DNA from: Dechloromonas sp. H13
Lineage (GTDB): Bacteria > Pseudomonadota > Gammaproteobacteria > Burkholderiales > Rhodocyclaceae
Direction of reading: 5' to 3'
DNA length: 64,000 bases
NCBI RefSeq assembly: GCF_009469615.1
Contig: NZ_SSXX01000005.1
Coordinates: forward strand, 1-64,000
Shown here: in pieces, positions 49,701-61,301 of the stretch
How positions within the stretch are numbered: position 1 is the first letter of the stretch
Layout: each line of letters starts with the position of its first letter
The notes under the pieces: model-generated
Databases searched by the model: none
What the model was told of the DNA's origin: nothing
What the model saw: only the letters and a program-made list of their open reading frames with translations
Position numbers and translations under genes: made by a program

Positions 49701-50192
49701 TCAATCCTCGGACAGGTTGCGGTACTGTCCGGTGTGGAAGATCAGCGGCGCCAGGCCGGCGGTTTCGCCGAACCGTTCGACGCGGCCGACGAAGATCGTG
49801 TGATCGCCGCCGAGGTGGCTGGCTTCGTTGACGACCTCGAAGCTGGCGCAGCAGCCGGGGAGCAGCGGCGCGCCGCCGATGCCGGGTTGCCAGGGCAGGC
49901 CGGCGAAGCGGTCGACCGGCCAGGTCGCGAAGCGGTTGGAGAGATCGGTCTGGTCGGCGGCCAGCACGTTGATGGCATGGTGGCTGGCGTGCCGGAAGGC
50001 CTCGAGGTTGTGCGAGCCGTTGTCGAGGCACCAGAGCACCAGCGGCGGGTTCAGCGAGACGGCCGAGAACGAATTGACGGTCAGGCCGATCGGCTGCCCT
50101 TCCGGGTCGATCGCTGTGACGATGGTCACGCCGGTCGCGAAGCGGCCGTAGGCGTTGCGCAAGGCGCGGCTGTCGTCCTGAATCTGGCTCAT
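49701..50192 (-). CDS. Flavin reductase family protein (FMN-binding split barrel)
   Basis: The 163-residue protein has the signature FATGVTIVTA, LTVNSFSAVSLNPPLVLWCL and a late HTIFVGRVERF. It would reduce FMN or FAD with NAD(P)H for a partner monooxygenase, but none is encoded nearby. The start at 50192 (MSQIQDDSRALRNAYGRFA) matches family length. It is divergent from mutY. Confidence 0.9.
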   Translation of the reverse strand: MSQIQDDSRALRNAYGRFATGVTIVTAIDPEGQPIGLTVNSFSAVSLNPPLVLWCLDNGSHNLEAFRHASHHAINVLAADQTDLSNRFATWPVDRFAGLPWQPGIGGAPLLPGCCASFEVVNEASHLGGDHTIFVGRVERFGETAGLAPLIFHTGQYRNLSED

Positions 50193-50256
50193 CGGGGGGG
50201 CGCTGGTGAGAAAAGGACGTATTATCCGTGCTCCGCACCTGTACGTCGAGGCTGAT

Positions 50257-51294
50257 TTGTCTGCTCTTCCCGCCTTTGCCGGGCGCCTGGTCGCCTGGCA
50301 GAAAGCCGCCGGACGCCACGACCTGCCGTGGCAGCAGACCCGTGACCCGTACCGCATCTGGCTCTCCGAGATCATGTTGCAGCAGACGCAGGTCAACACG
50401 GTGATTCCCTATTTCCAGCGCTTCCTGGCGCGCTTTCCGACCCTGCAGGCGCTGGCGGAAGCGCCGCTCGACGCCGTGATCGAGCATTGGGCGGGGCTCG
50501 GCTACTACGCCCGGGCGCGCAATCTCCATCGCTGCGCGCAGCAGGTCGTTGCGGTCCACGCCGGAAAATTCCCCAATTCCGCCGCCGCGCTGAGCACCCT
50601 GCCGGGCATCGGCCGCTCCACGGCGGCGGCCATCGCCGCCTTCGCCTTCGGGCAGCGCAGCGCCATTCTCGACGGCAACGTCAAGCGCGTGCTGTGCCGC
50701 CACTTCGGCATCGAGGGCTTTCCCGGCCAGGCGGCGGTCGAGCGCGAATTGTGGGAACTGGCCGAACGCCTGCTGCCGGCGCACGAAATCGAGGCCTACA
50801 CGCAGGGCCTGATGGACCTGGGCGCGACGCTCTGCACGCGCGCCCGACCTCGCTGCGGCGAGTGCCCGCTGGCGGCTTCCTGCGCGGCGCGGCTGGGCGG
50901 CCGCCAGGGCGAACTGCCGAGCGCCCGGCCGCGCCCGCAGCTGCCCGAGCGGCGCGCCGGCTTCGTGCTGATCAGCGACGGCCGCCGCCTGCTGCTCGAA
51001 CGCCGGCCGCCGCATGGCCTGTGGGGCGGCCTGCTGGTGCCGCCGGAGGGCGAGGCGGCGGCGGTCCTCGCCCGCCTGGGCCTGCGCGCCACGCGGCAAA
51101 GCGTGCTGGCGCCGCTGAAGCATGCCTTCACGCATTTCCGCCTGACCCTCGAACCGGTGCTGTGCATCGTCGAACCGCCACCTGGCGTCGGCGAACCGGG
51201 CCTGAACTGGGTCGCCCTCGACACCGCGGCGACCGCCGGCGTCCCGACGCCGATCAGGAAGCTGATCGAACGGATTTCCGGCCAGGCCGGCTGA
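50257..51294 (+). CDS. mutY: A/G-specific adenine glycosylase
   Basis: The protein of about 345 residues has LPWQQTRDPYRIWLSEIMLQQTQV, the helix-hairpin-helix LPGIGRSTAAAIAAFAF, and four Fe-S cysteines in CTRARPRCGECPLAASC. The C-terminal domain resembles NUDIX folds. It removes adenine opposite 8-oxoguanine. A TTG at 50257 with GAGG upstream gives the usual distance to LPWQ. An in-frame GTG at 50206 is the alternative, but it lies 13 bp from the divergent gene and leaves no room for a promoter; TATTAT at about 50219 may be a -10 box. Confidence 0.92.
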   Translation: MSALPAFAGRLVAWQKAAGRHDLPWQQTRDPYRIWLSEIMLQQTQVNTVIPYFQRFLARFPTLQALAEAPLDAVIEHWAGLGYYARARNLHRCAQQVVAVHAGKFPNSAAALSTLPGIGRSTAAAIAAFAFGQRSAILDGNVKRVLCRHFGIEGFPGQAAVERELWELAERLLPAHEIEAYTQGLMDLGATLCTRARPRCGECPLAASCAARLGGRQGELPSARPRPQLPERRAGFVLISDGRRLLLERRPPHGLWGGLLVPPEGEAAAVLARLGLRATRQSVLAPLKHAFTHFRLTLEPVLCIVEPPPGVGEPGLNWVALDTAATAGVPTPIRKLIERISGQAG

Positions 51295-51297
51295 ACC

Positions 51298-51942
51298 TCA
51301 GGGTTTGGCTGCTGCGCCCGCCGCGGCCTTGGCGTTCGCCTTTTCCATCTGCTCGGCGACCCGCGCATCGTGGTCGGCCTGCTTCTTGCGCAGGCGCTCG
51401 GCCTCCTCGGCCTTGCGTTTGGCGCCTTCCTCGGCCTTGCGCGCCTTGTCGGCGCGCGTCGCCGCCTCCTCGGCAGCCGCCGCATTGCGCGCCGCCGTCG
51501 TCTCGGCCTCGCGCGCCCGCAGTTCGGCCTCGCGCTCGGGCATTTCCGCCGCCGCCTGCGCGTCGCGCGCGGCCAGTTGCTCCTTCTTGACCTGACGCTC
51601 GATGGCCTTGCCTTCGTTCTGCACCCGGCGCCCCGCCCGGTTGGCTTCGACGTAGTCGTTCCGGGCGTTGTCGCGGCAACGGTTGACCATGAACTTCCCG
51701 TTGCAGGCGGCCATCTGTTCTTCCAGCAGCTTTTCGGCGGCGGCCCGGCGTTCGCCGCCCTCTTTCTGCAATTCGGCGGCCTGCGCCAGACGTTGCGCCC
51801 ACTCGGCCTGCTGCGCCGGCGTCGCGCCGCCGTCGGCCGCGGCGCTGCCGGTAATCAGCCCGATGCTGAGCAGGCAGGCAAGAGCCGCCTGACGGGCAGC
51901 AGACGGAATGGGGCGCGGGGCTTTGATCATTTGGGCTGGCAC
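51298..51942 (-). CDS. Secreted coiled-coil protein, function unknown
   Basis: The 214-residue product has an N-terminal signal peptide (ALACLLSIGLITGSAAA), a short Cys pair (MAACNGKFMVNRCRD) and then a long Ala/Glu/Lys/Arg coiled coil to the end. The plan (signal, Cys pair, long charged helix) is like the product of 2680-3348. It ends 3 bp from the convergent mutY stop. No family is recognised. Confidence 0.7.
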   Translation of the reverse strand: MPAQMIKAPRPIPSAARQAALACLLSIGLITGSAAADGGATPAQQAEWAQRLAQAAELQKEGGERRAAAEKLLEEQMAACNGKFMVNRCRDNARNDYVEANRAGRRVQNEGKAIERQVKKEQLAARDAQAAAEMPEREAELRAREAETTAARNAAAAEEAATRADKARKAEEGAKRKAEEAERLRKKQADHDARVAEQMEKANAKAAAGAAAKP

Positions 51943-51991
51943 GGACGAAGTGCAGGGATTTTAGCAGCCCGCCGCTATAATTCGCCCGCCC

Positions 51992-53899
<1,908 letters not shown>

Positions 53900-53921
53900 A
53901 CACGGAGCAGCTGGTTCGCCC

Positions 53922-54698
53922 TCAGGCGGCGGCCAGCCGCCCCCAGTCCGCCCGCCCCCGCCCCGCCGAGCGCGTGCCGCGGTTGACGCAGTGCCCGGCC
54001 CCGGAGTCGCGATAGCGGCGCAGGCGGCCGACGTCGGGCACGCTGATCTGGCGCCCGTCGACGACGATCATTCCGTGCTCCGACAACTGGCGCAGCAGGC
54101 GGGAAAAATGCTCCTGCGTCAGGTTGAGCTGCGAGGCGATGATCGACTTCGACAGCGACAGCTCGATGACGGCCGCCTGGCCCCGCGCCGGACCGAGGTC
54201 GATTTCGCGGATCAGGAAATCGACGATGCGCTCGGCCCCGGAAAGCAGCGACGAACTCTCGACATCGACCAGGAGACGGTGGAACTTCTCGGCGATGCGC
54301 TTCATCATGCGGCAGGCGAATTTGCGGTCGCTCTCGACGCACTCGATCAGCACGTGCTGCGGCAGGAACACCAGCGTCGTATCGCTCAGGGCCTCGGCAT
54401 GCAACTGGTGACTCCTGCCGATCGACATGCTGGCCTCGCCAATGCCCTGCCCGGCGCTGACGATGCCGACGACTTTCTCGGCGCCGTGCGGCGAGCAGAA
54501 GGAAAGCTTGATGCGCCCGGCGGCGACGACATGCACGCCGCGGCAGGCGTCGCCCTGCTCGAACAGCGTTTCCCCGCGCTCGACGTGGACCAGCCGCGCG
54601 GCAGCGACCAGGCGTCCGAAGGCGGCATCCTCGAGCGCCGCATAGGGCTCGATGCCGCGGAGAAATTCCGGCAAGTCGATCTGCTGCTTGTGGTTCAT
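53922..54698 (-). CDS. Crp/Fnr family transcription regulator (DNR-like)
   Basis: The 258-residue protein has a cyclic-nucleotide-binding-type sensor domain (ETLFEQGDACRGVHVVAAGRIKLSF) and a C-terminal helix-turn-helix with LNLTQEHFSRLLRQLSEHG, where the E-x-x-S-R pattern is that of FNR and predicts recognition of TTGAT-N4-ATCAA. The N-terminus has no FNR-type Cys cluster, so it probably senses NO or another signal rather than O2 through an Fe-S centre. The start at 54698 gives normal length. A perfect FNR-type site lies upstream at 54765-54778. Confidence 0.88.
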   Translation of the reverse strand: MNHKQQIDLPEFLRGIEPYAALEDAAFGRLVAAARLVHVERGETLFEQGDACRGVHVVAAGRIKLSFCSPHGAEKVVGIVSAGQGIGEASMSIGRSHQLHAEALSDTTLVFLPQHVLIECVESDRKFACRMMKRIAEKFHRLLVDVESSSLLSGAERIVDFLIREIDLGPARGQAAVIELSLSKSIIASQLNLTQEHFSRLLRQLSEHGMIVVDGRQISVPDVGRLRRYRDSGAGHCVNRGTRSAGRGRADWGRLAAA

Positions 54699-54764
54699 CC
54701 TGCGCTCCAGGCAATGGCGGTGGCCGATAGGGCGAGGATTTCCGCACAGAAAACCGGCACCGGT

Positions 54765-54778
54765 TTGATCTCGATCAA
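54765..54778 (-). promoter_or_regulatory. Perfect FNR/DNR-type binding site
   Basis: TTGAT-CTCG-ATCAA is an exact match to the FNR family consensus and a perfect dyad at both half-sites. It is centred 73 bp upstream of the Crp/Fnr regulator start, so autoregulation or FNR control is likely. The divergent thrH starts 172 bp to the right. Confidence 0.8.
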
Positions 54779-54864
54779 AACCATCCGAATGACCCGCCGC
54801 GACTACTACCGAATGCCTAGACGAGCCCCCGCGGAAGTAGCAGGCGGCGCGCAAGCCCGCGTTG

Positions 54865-54876
54865 GTTGCGGTCGAC
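54865..54876 (+). repeat. GYTGCGGTCGAC word, noncoding copy
   Basis: GTTGCGGTCGAC lies in the divergent spacer between the Crp/Fnr regulator and thrH. Confidence 0.6.
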
Positions 54877-54950
54877 GCCCGAAACAACCCGAAAATCAAG
54901 CCTCATAAGGTAAAATTTCGGTTTTACGAACTCGCCGCTGGAGCCAACCC

Positions 54951-55562
54951 GTGCAAATCGTCTGCCTCGACCTCGAAGGGGTCCTCGTCCCCGAAATCTG
55001 GATCGAATTCTCCAAGCGCACGGGCATCCCCGAGTTGATGCGCACGACGCGCGACGAGCCGGACTACGACAAGCTGATGACCTACCGCCTGGACATCCTG
55101 CGCCAGCATAAGCTCGGCCTGCCGGACATCCAGAAGGTGATCGGCGAGATGGGGCCGATGCCCGGCGCGCGCGCCTTCCTCGACCAGCTGCGCGAGGATT
55201 ACCAGGTCGTCATCCTCTCCGACACCTTCTACGAATTCGCCCACCCGCTGATGCGCCAGCTGGGCTGGCCGACGCTGTTCTGCCATTCGCTCGAGGACGA
55301 CGAGGCGGGCATGCTGGTCGACTACCACCTGCGCATGCCGGACCAGAAGCGCGAGGCGGTCCGGCGCTTCAAGGAGCTGAACTTCACCGTCGTCGCCGCC
55401 GGCGATTCGTACAACGACACGGCGATGCTCGGCGAGGCGCACGGCGGCATCCTGTTCCACCCGCCGGAGAACGTCATCCGCGAATTCCCGCAGTTCCCGG
55501 TAACGCGGACCTACGACGAACTGCGCGCCGAGATCGACAAGGCATTCGCCAAGGTCGCCTGA
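54951..55562 (+). CDS. thrH: Phosphoserine phosphatase / homoserine phosphotransferase
   Basis: The 203-residue HAD-fold enzyme has LDLEGVLVPEIW as motif I (the DLEG variant typical of ThrH), ILSDTFYEF as motif II and AAGDSYNDTAML as motif III. ThrH of Pseudomonas dephosphorylates phosphoserine and can transfer the phosphate to homoserine. The start is GTG. A TAAAAT box at 54911-54916 may be the -10 element. Confidence 0.92.
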   Translation: MQIVCLDLEGVLVPEIWIEFSKRTGIPELMRTTRDEPDYDKLMTYRLDILRQHKLGLPDIQKVIGEMGPMPGARAFLDQLREDYQVVILSDTFYEFAHPLMRQLGWPTLFCHSLEDDEAGMLVDYHLRMPDQKREAVRRFKELNFTVVAAGDSYNDTAMLGEAHGGILFHPPENVIREFPQFPVTRTYDELRAEIDKAFAKVA

Positions 55563-55664
55563 CCTTGGCGCAAGCCTTCGGCAATTTGCCCCACCCCCGC
55601 TCACTGCGTTCGCCGCCCTCCAAGGGGGCTCGCTCTTTCCGCTCATAGCCGGCCATATCAAGCC
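55563..55664. other. Spacer with a GC-rich inverted motif
   Basis: The 102 bp between thrH and purU contain CCGCCCTCCAAGGGGGCTCG, whose CCCTCC/GGGGG halves can fold back. I found no second copy in this window. It looks like the short palindromic spacer elements common in betaproteobacteria, but this is a weak call. Confidence 0.3.
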
Positions 55665-56528
<864 letters not shown>

Positions 56529-56536
56529 CCCGCCTG

Positions 56537-56548
56537 CTGCGGTCGACC
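56537..56548 (+). repeat. GYTGCGGTCGAC word, noncoding copy
   Basis: GCTGCGGTCGAC begins 8 bp past the purU stop, in the 229-bp spacer before the GGDEF gene. Confidence 0.6.
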
Positions 56549-56757
56549 CGGGTTCTGGGGCAAAAGCCGCCCCGGCCACCGGACGGCCGTCATGCCGTAC
56601 AACTATGAAAATTCCGTTCGCCTACGACGGCGAAGCGCGGAATATTTCACGCTGACACGAAAACTCCCCGATTTCATCGGTCGCCAGTGAGAAATATTTC
56701 CTGTCATGCCGAATAACCGACTCCTAATATGGAATCCGCCATCACTGGGAAAATTCC

Positions 56758-58110
56758 ATGCCGGAAGTTCTGCACCCGCCACGCCTGCTGTTCCTCGACT
56801 TGCGTAAGCGCAAGCGGGCGGCGTTGCCTGCCTTGCCGGGCCTAGTGGCGGTCAGTCCCAATCCGGACGGCCAGTGCGCGGAAGCCAACGCAGCGCTGGC
56901 GGTCCTCGTCGCGATCGACGGCGAAGCTGCCCACAGCGACTGGCGGCAACGCTTTCACCCGATGTGCCCGAGCGATTTTCCGCATGTTGTCCTGCTCGAC
57001 CCCTATGACCCGGTGCTGGCGCGCCGCATTGTCGGCAGCGACGCCTTCGACTGCTGCGCGATGGACGACGGTGATCGCATCGCGCTGATCGTCGCCCGGC
57101 TCGAGCGGCAGCCGCGCATCGCCTGCCACGAGGTGCCGCCCGGCCTGCCCCTCGCGCAACTGCTGCGCCTGCAGGCTACCGTGGACACCCTGCCGATCCC
57201 GATCTTCATCAAGAACCGCGAGCGCCGCTACACGGCCTGCAACAAGGCGTTCGAGGACTTCATCGGGCTGCCGGCCAGCGAGATCGTCGGCAAGACGGTG
57301 TTCGACATCGCCAGCGAGGAGATGGCCCGGGTCTATGAAAAATCGGATATCGACCACCTCGCGAAGGGCGGCACCCAGACCTATGAAACCCGCGTCCGCT
57401 ATGCCGACGGCAATGTCCGCGACGTCATCTTCCACAAGGCGGTATTCAACGATTCGGCCGGCCAGCCGGACGGCATCGTCGGCGCCATGCTCGACATCTC
57501 GGAGCGCAAGGCGCTGGAGCAGCGCCTCGAAATCCTGGCGGCGACCGACTTCCTGACCGGCGCCTACAACCTGCGCACCTTCTACGAACTCGCGCAGCAC
57601 GAACTCTCCCGCCTTACCCGCAACGGCGGCGACCTGGCGCTGGTCGTGATGGACATCGACCACTTCAAGGAAATCAACGACAGCCTCGGACACGCCGCCG
57701 GCGACGAGGCGCTGCGCCAGTTCGTCGCCGTCGTGAAGGACAACCTGCGCGAACAGGACATCTTCGCGCGCGCCGGCGGCGACGAGTTCCGCCTGCTGTT
57801 GCCGGAAACCTCGACGGATGGCGCCTATCTGGTCGCCGAGCGGATCCGCAAGGCGGTCAACGAGATCCTGATCAACAATCCGCGCGGCTTCGTCCGCCTC
57901 TCGATCAGCTGCGGCGTCGCGGCCTGCATCGGCGGCGACGAAACCCTCGACCACGCCACCCTGTGCGCCGACGACGCGCTCTACAAGGCCAAGGCCGCCG
58001 GCCGCAACTGCATCTACCCGCCCCCCGAGCAGGGCTGGTTCCCGCTGTTCCCGTCCGACGAGAACAGCGGTCCCAGACTACTCCGGGAAGATTTACTGCG
58101 GGAAGATTAG
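56758..58110 (+). CDS. PAS-GGDEF diguanylate cyclase
   Basis: The 450-residue protein has three parts. Residues 1-125 resemble a degenerate receiver (HVVLLDPYDPVLARRIVGSD) that lacks a clear phospho-acceptor. Residues 135-255 form a PAS domain (IPIFIKNRERRYTACNKAFEDFIG). The C-terminus is a GGDEF domain with intact AGGDEF and the inhibitory RxxD site (REQD) five residues before it. It should make c-di-GMP with product inhibition. It has no membrane segment. The spacer before it holds AT-rich inverted repeats with AATATTTC. Confidence 0.9.
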   Translation: MPEVLHPPRLLFLDLRKRKRAALPALPGLVAVSPNPDGQCAEANAALAVLVAIDGEAAHSDWRQRFHPMCPSDFPHVVLLDPYDPVLARRIVGSDAFDCCAMDDGDRIALIVARLERQPRIACHEVPPGLPLAQLLRLQATVDTLPIPIFIKNRERRYTACNKAFEDFIGLPASEIVGKTVFDIASEEMARVYEKSDIDHLAKGGTQTYETRVRYADGNVRDVIFHKAVFNDSAGQPDGIVGAMLDISERKALEQRLEILAATDFLTGAYNLRTFYELAQHELSRLTRNGGDLALVVMDIDHFKEINDSLGHAAGDEALRQFVAVVKDNLREQDIFARAGGDEFRLLLPETSTDGAYLVAERIRKAVNEILINNPRGFVRLSISCGVAACIGGDETLDHATLCADDALYKAKAAGRNCIYPPPEQGWFPLFPSDENSGPRLLREDLLRED

Positions 58111-59195
58111 AACCCGTCGTTCAGGGCGATACCCGCTCCGACGGTGGTCTGGTTCCAGTTGTAGTCGATCAGGCTCTCGCCATAGCCCGAAAAGACCTGC
58201 ACGTAGCCGCGCAACGGACCGAACAGCGGCGGCGTGAACCAGCCGGCCTGCACGGAACCCTTGCCGGTGGCCACGTTGCCACGCGCCGAAAGCTTGAAGC
58301 TGTTGCCGCGCCAGCGGTACAGGGCGCTCAGCTCGCCGTAGCCGTAGTAGTCGGTGATGTCCGGATTGTCGTCCTGGCTCGCACTTTCGGGAAGGCGGTA
58401 CCAGGCGGTAGCGTAAAGGGCGAGATTTTCCCGCTCGACGCCGACCGTGGCGAAGAGTCGGTCCCAGCTGCGCGACAGCACGTCGGTACGGCCATTCGAC
58501 TGATGGTTGTAGCCGACATTCAGGAGCTTCCAGTTGAAGCCGCCGCCGAGATCGACATCCGGGCGGTAACTGACGAACACCTCGGGCATGTAGTTGTTCT
58601 CGCGGAACGGCCGCGACACGTCGCCGTTGTAGACCTGCCACTGGCTCTGCTGGGTGTAGGCTGCCCAGACGCCCCAGCGCCGGTCGTCGGTCGTCCACAC
58701 GCGCGCCTTGAAGCTGATCTGGAACTTTGCCTCGATGTCGTTGAGATTTTCCTGCGGCTGCCCGGCAGCCTGGAACAGCGGCATGTAGGGCGCGTTGTTG
58801 ACGTGGTCCGTGTAACGACCGAAAAGCAGGTAGTTCGAGTTGTGGAAACTGATGTCGTAGCGTGGCGAGGCGGGATCGAAACCCCACGTCGCGTCGATGA
58901 TCGATGGCGCCGAAGGCGCCTGGCCGGCCGCCGCCAAGGTGGTACCGGCGGCTGCCGGGTCACCGGAAACGACCGGCCCGGGCGCCGGTGCGGCAGCGGG
59001 GTTGGCGGATTCCCTGGCCGATGTTTCGGATCGTCCGACCGCGGCGTCGTAGCAGGCCAGCCGTTCCATGCTCGCCGCGATGTTGCGGCAGTCGGCCGGG
59101 GTCGCCGGCGGCTTCTGGGCGAAGGCGACGCCGCTGCTGCCGGCGGTGGCAAGAAGAAGTGCGCCGAGGCGCAGGGTGTCGATGGAGATTTTCAT
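58107..59195 (-). CDS. pldA: Outer-membrane phospholipase A
   Basis: The 362-residue protein has a signal peptide (residues 1-26, ending AFA), a Pro/Ala-rich linker and a 12-strand barrel with the catalytic motif YNHQSNGR (His-Ser-Asn as in OMPLA). It hydrolyses misplaced phospholipids in the outer leaflet and is calcium-dependent in known members. The gene ends overlap the GGDEF gene by 4 bp tail to tail. The N-terminal CRNIAASMERLACYDAAVGR section is common in betaproteobacterial homologues. Confidence 0.93.
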   Translation of the reverse strand: MKISIDTLRLGALLLATAGSSGVAFAQKPPATPADCRNIAASMERLACYDAAVGRSETSARESANPAAAPAPGPVVSGDPAAAGTTLAAAGQAPSAPSIIDATWGFDPASPRYDISFHNSNYLLFGRYTDHVNNAPYMPLFQAAGQPQENLNDIEAKFQISFKARVWTTDDRRWGVWAAYTQQSQWQVYNGDVSRPFRENNYMPEVFVSYRPDVDLGGGFNWKLLNVGYNHQSNGRTDVLSRSWDRLFATVGVERENLALYATAWYRLPESASQDDNPDITDYYGYGELSALYRWRGNSFKLSARGNVATGKGSVQAGWFTPPLFGPLRGYVQVFSGYGESLIDYNWNQTTVGAGIALNDGF

Positions 59196-59328
59196 TTTGT
59201 TTCGATGTGAAACCGTAGCGCGGCCCTATGGCGTTGTCAGGTTGGCAGGAAGATGTCATGCAGGTGTCAGACCCGGATTATTGCATCCGGCGCCCGTCAC
59301 AGCCAGAAAATCGTCCTCGAAAGGAAAC

Positions 59329-59356
59329 AAAAAAAACGGGCACCCGAAGGTGCCCG
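59329..59356 (-). terminator. Intrinsic terminator of the amt operon
   Basis: Read leftwards, CGGGCACC, a 4-nt loop TTCG and GGTGCCCG are followed by eight T residues. It lies 28 bp past the amt stop. Confidence 0.9.
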
Positions 59357-59383
59357 AAGGGAGAGAGACTGAAAATCCCGTGC

Positions 59384-60871
59384 TTAGTGGTGGTAGGCGG
59401 TTTCGCCGTGGGAGGTGAGGTCGAGACCTTCGCGCTCCTCGTCTTCCGGCACACGCAGGCCGATGACGATATCCACCAGCTTGTAGGCGACGATGGAGAC
59501 GACGCCCGACCAGACGACGACGGTACCGACGCCCCACAGCTGGGAAATGACTTGCGTGGTCATGTCGAAGTCACCGACCTTGTTGGCCACGTAGTCATAG
59601 ACGCCCGTGCCGCCGAGGGCCGGATCGACGAAGACGCCGGTCAGGATGGCGCCGAGGATGCCGCCGACGCCATGGACGCCGAAGACGTCGAGCGAGTCGT
59701 CCGCACCGAGCAGCTTCTTCAGGCCATTGACGCCCCACAGGCAGACGATGCCCGCCAGCAGGCCGATGACGATGGCACCCATGACACCGACGAAGCCGGC
59801 AGCCGGAGTGATCGCCACGAGGCCGGCGACAGCGCCGGAAGCGGCACCCAGCATCGAGGGCTTACCCTTGATGATCCATTCGGCGAACATCCAGGACAGT
59901 GCCGCGCAAGCGGTAGCCAGCCAGGTATTGACCATGGCCAGGGCAGCGCCGCCGGAAGCCTCGAGGGCGGAACCGGCGTTGAAGCCGAACCAGCCGAACC
60001 ACAGCAGGGAGGCACCGATCATCGTGAAGGTCAGGGAGTGCGGGGCCATGGCGACGTTGCCCAGACCGGTACGCTTGCCGACCATGTAGGCACCGACCAG
60101 ACCGGCGATGGCTGCGTTGATATGCACGACGGTACCGCCGGCAAAGTCGAGCGCACCCTTCTGGAACAGGAAGCCGGCGGTCTTGCCGGCCGCTTCAGCC
60201 GCGGCGGCGTCGGTGTAGGCGTCCGGGCCCGCCCAGTACCAGACCATGTGCGCCATCGGGATGTAGGACAGCGTGAACCAGATCACCATGAAGACGAGGA
60301 TGGCGGAGAACTTGGCACGCTCGGCGAAGGCGCCGACGATCAGGCCGCAGGTGATGGCCGCGAAGGCGCCCTGGAAGATCACGAAGGCCAGTTCGGAGAT
60401 GACCACGCCCTTGGAGAAGGTCGCGCCCACCGATTCCGGCGTCACACCCTTCAGGAAGAGCTTGTCGAGGACTCCGAAGAACTCGTTGCCCTCGGTGAAC
60501 GCCGCCGAGTAGCCATAGACCACCCAGAGCACGGTAATCATCGAGAAGACGACGAAGACCTGCATGAGCACCGACAACATGTTCTTCGAACGGACCAGAC
60601 CGCCGTAGAACAGCGCCAGGCCGGGGATCGACATCAGGATGACGAGCGCGGCGCTCATCATGACCCAGGCGTTGTCGCCCTTGTTGGGAACCAGCGCCGG
60701 CGCAGCTTCGGCCGGTGCGGCGGCATCGGCCGCGGCGGGTGCCGCCGCAGCAGCCGCGGCCGCAGGCGCGGTGGCCGCCGGAGCCGCGGGAGCGGCCTTT
60801 TCCTCCGCCCAGGCCGGTGCGCCGAAGGCGACCGCGCCGACCAGGGCCAGCAATGCAAATACGCGTTTCAT
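59384..60871 (-). CDS. amtB: Ammonium transporter AmtB
   Basis: The 495-residue protein has a signal peptide (residues 1-22, ending AWA), an Ala/Pro-rich stretch of about 35 residues, and eleven membrane segments with VVHINAAIAGLVGAYMVG, FGWFGFNAGSAL and the late GVHGVGGILGAILTGVF (pore His residues). It conducts ammonium across the inner membrane and is gated by GlnK, encoded 10 bp upstream. The ATG at 60871 has AAGGAG at 6 nt. The Ala-rich segment is longer than in E. coli AmtB. Confidence 0.96.
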   Translation of the reverse strand: MKRVFALLALVGAVAFGAPAWAEEKAAPAAPAATAPAAAAAAAAPAAADAAAPAEAAPALVPNKGDNAWVMMSAALVILMSIPGLALFYGGLVRSKNMLSVLMQVFVVFSMITVLWVVYGYSAAFTEGNEFFGVLDKLFLKGVTPESVGATFSKGVVISELAFVIFQGAFAAITCGLIVGAFAERAKFSAILVFMVIWFTLSYIPMAHMVWYWAGPDAYTDAAAAEAAGKTAGFLFQKGALDFAGGTVVHINAAIAGLVGAYMVGKRTGLGNVAMAPHSLTFTMIGASLLWFGWFGFNAGSALEASGGAALAMVNTWLATACAALSWMFAEWIIKGKPSMLGAASGAVAGLVAITPAAGFVGVMGAIVIGLLAGIVCLWGVNGLKKLLGADDSLDVFGVHGVGGILGAILTGVFVDPALGGTGVYDYVANKVGDFDMTTQVISQLWGVGTVVVWSGVVSIVAYKLVDIVIGLRVPEDEEREGLDLTSHGETAYHH

Positions 60872-60881
60872 GTTGCGCTCC

Positions 60882-61289
<408 letters not shown>

Positions 61290-61301
61290 GTTCAGGCTGG
61301 A

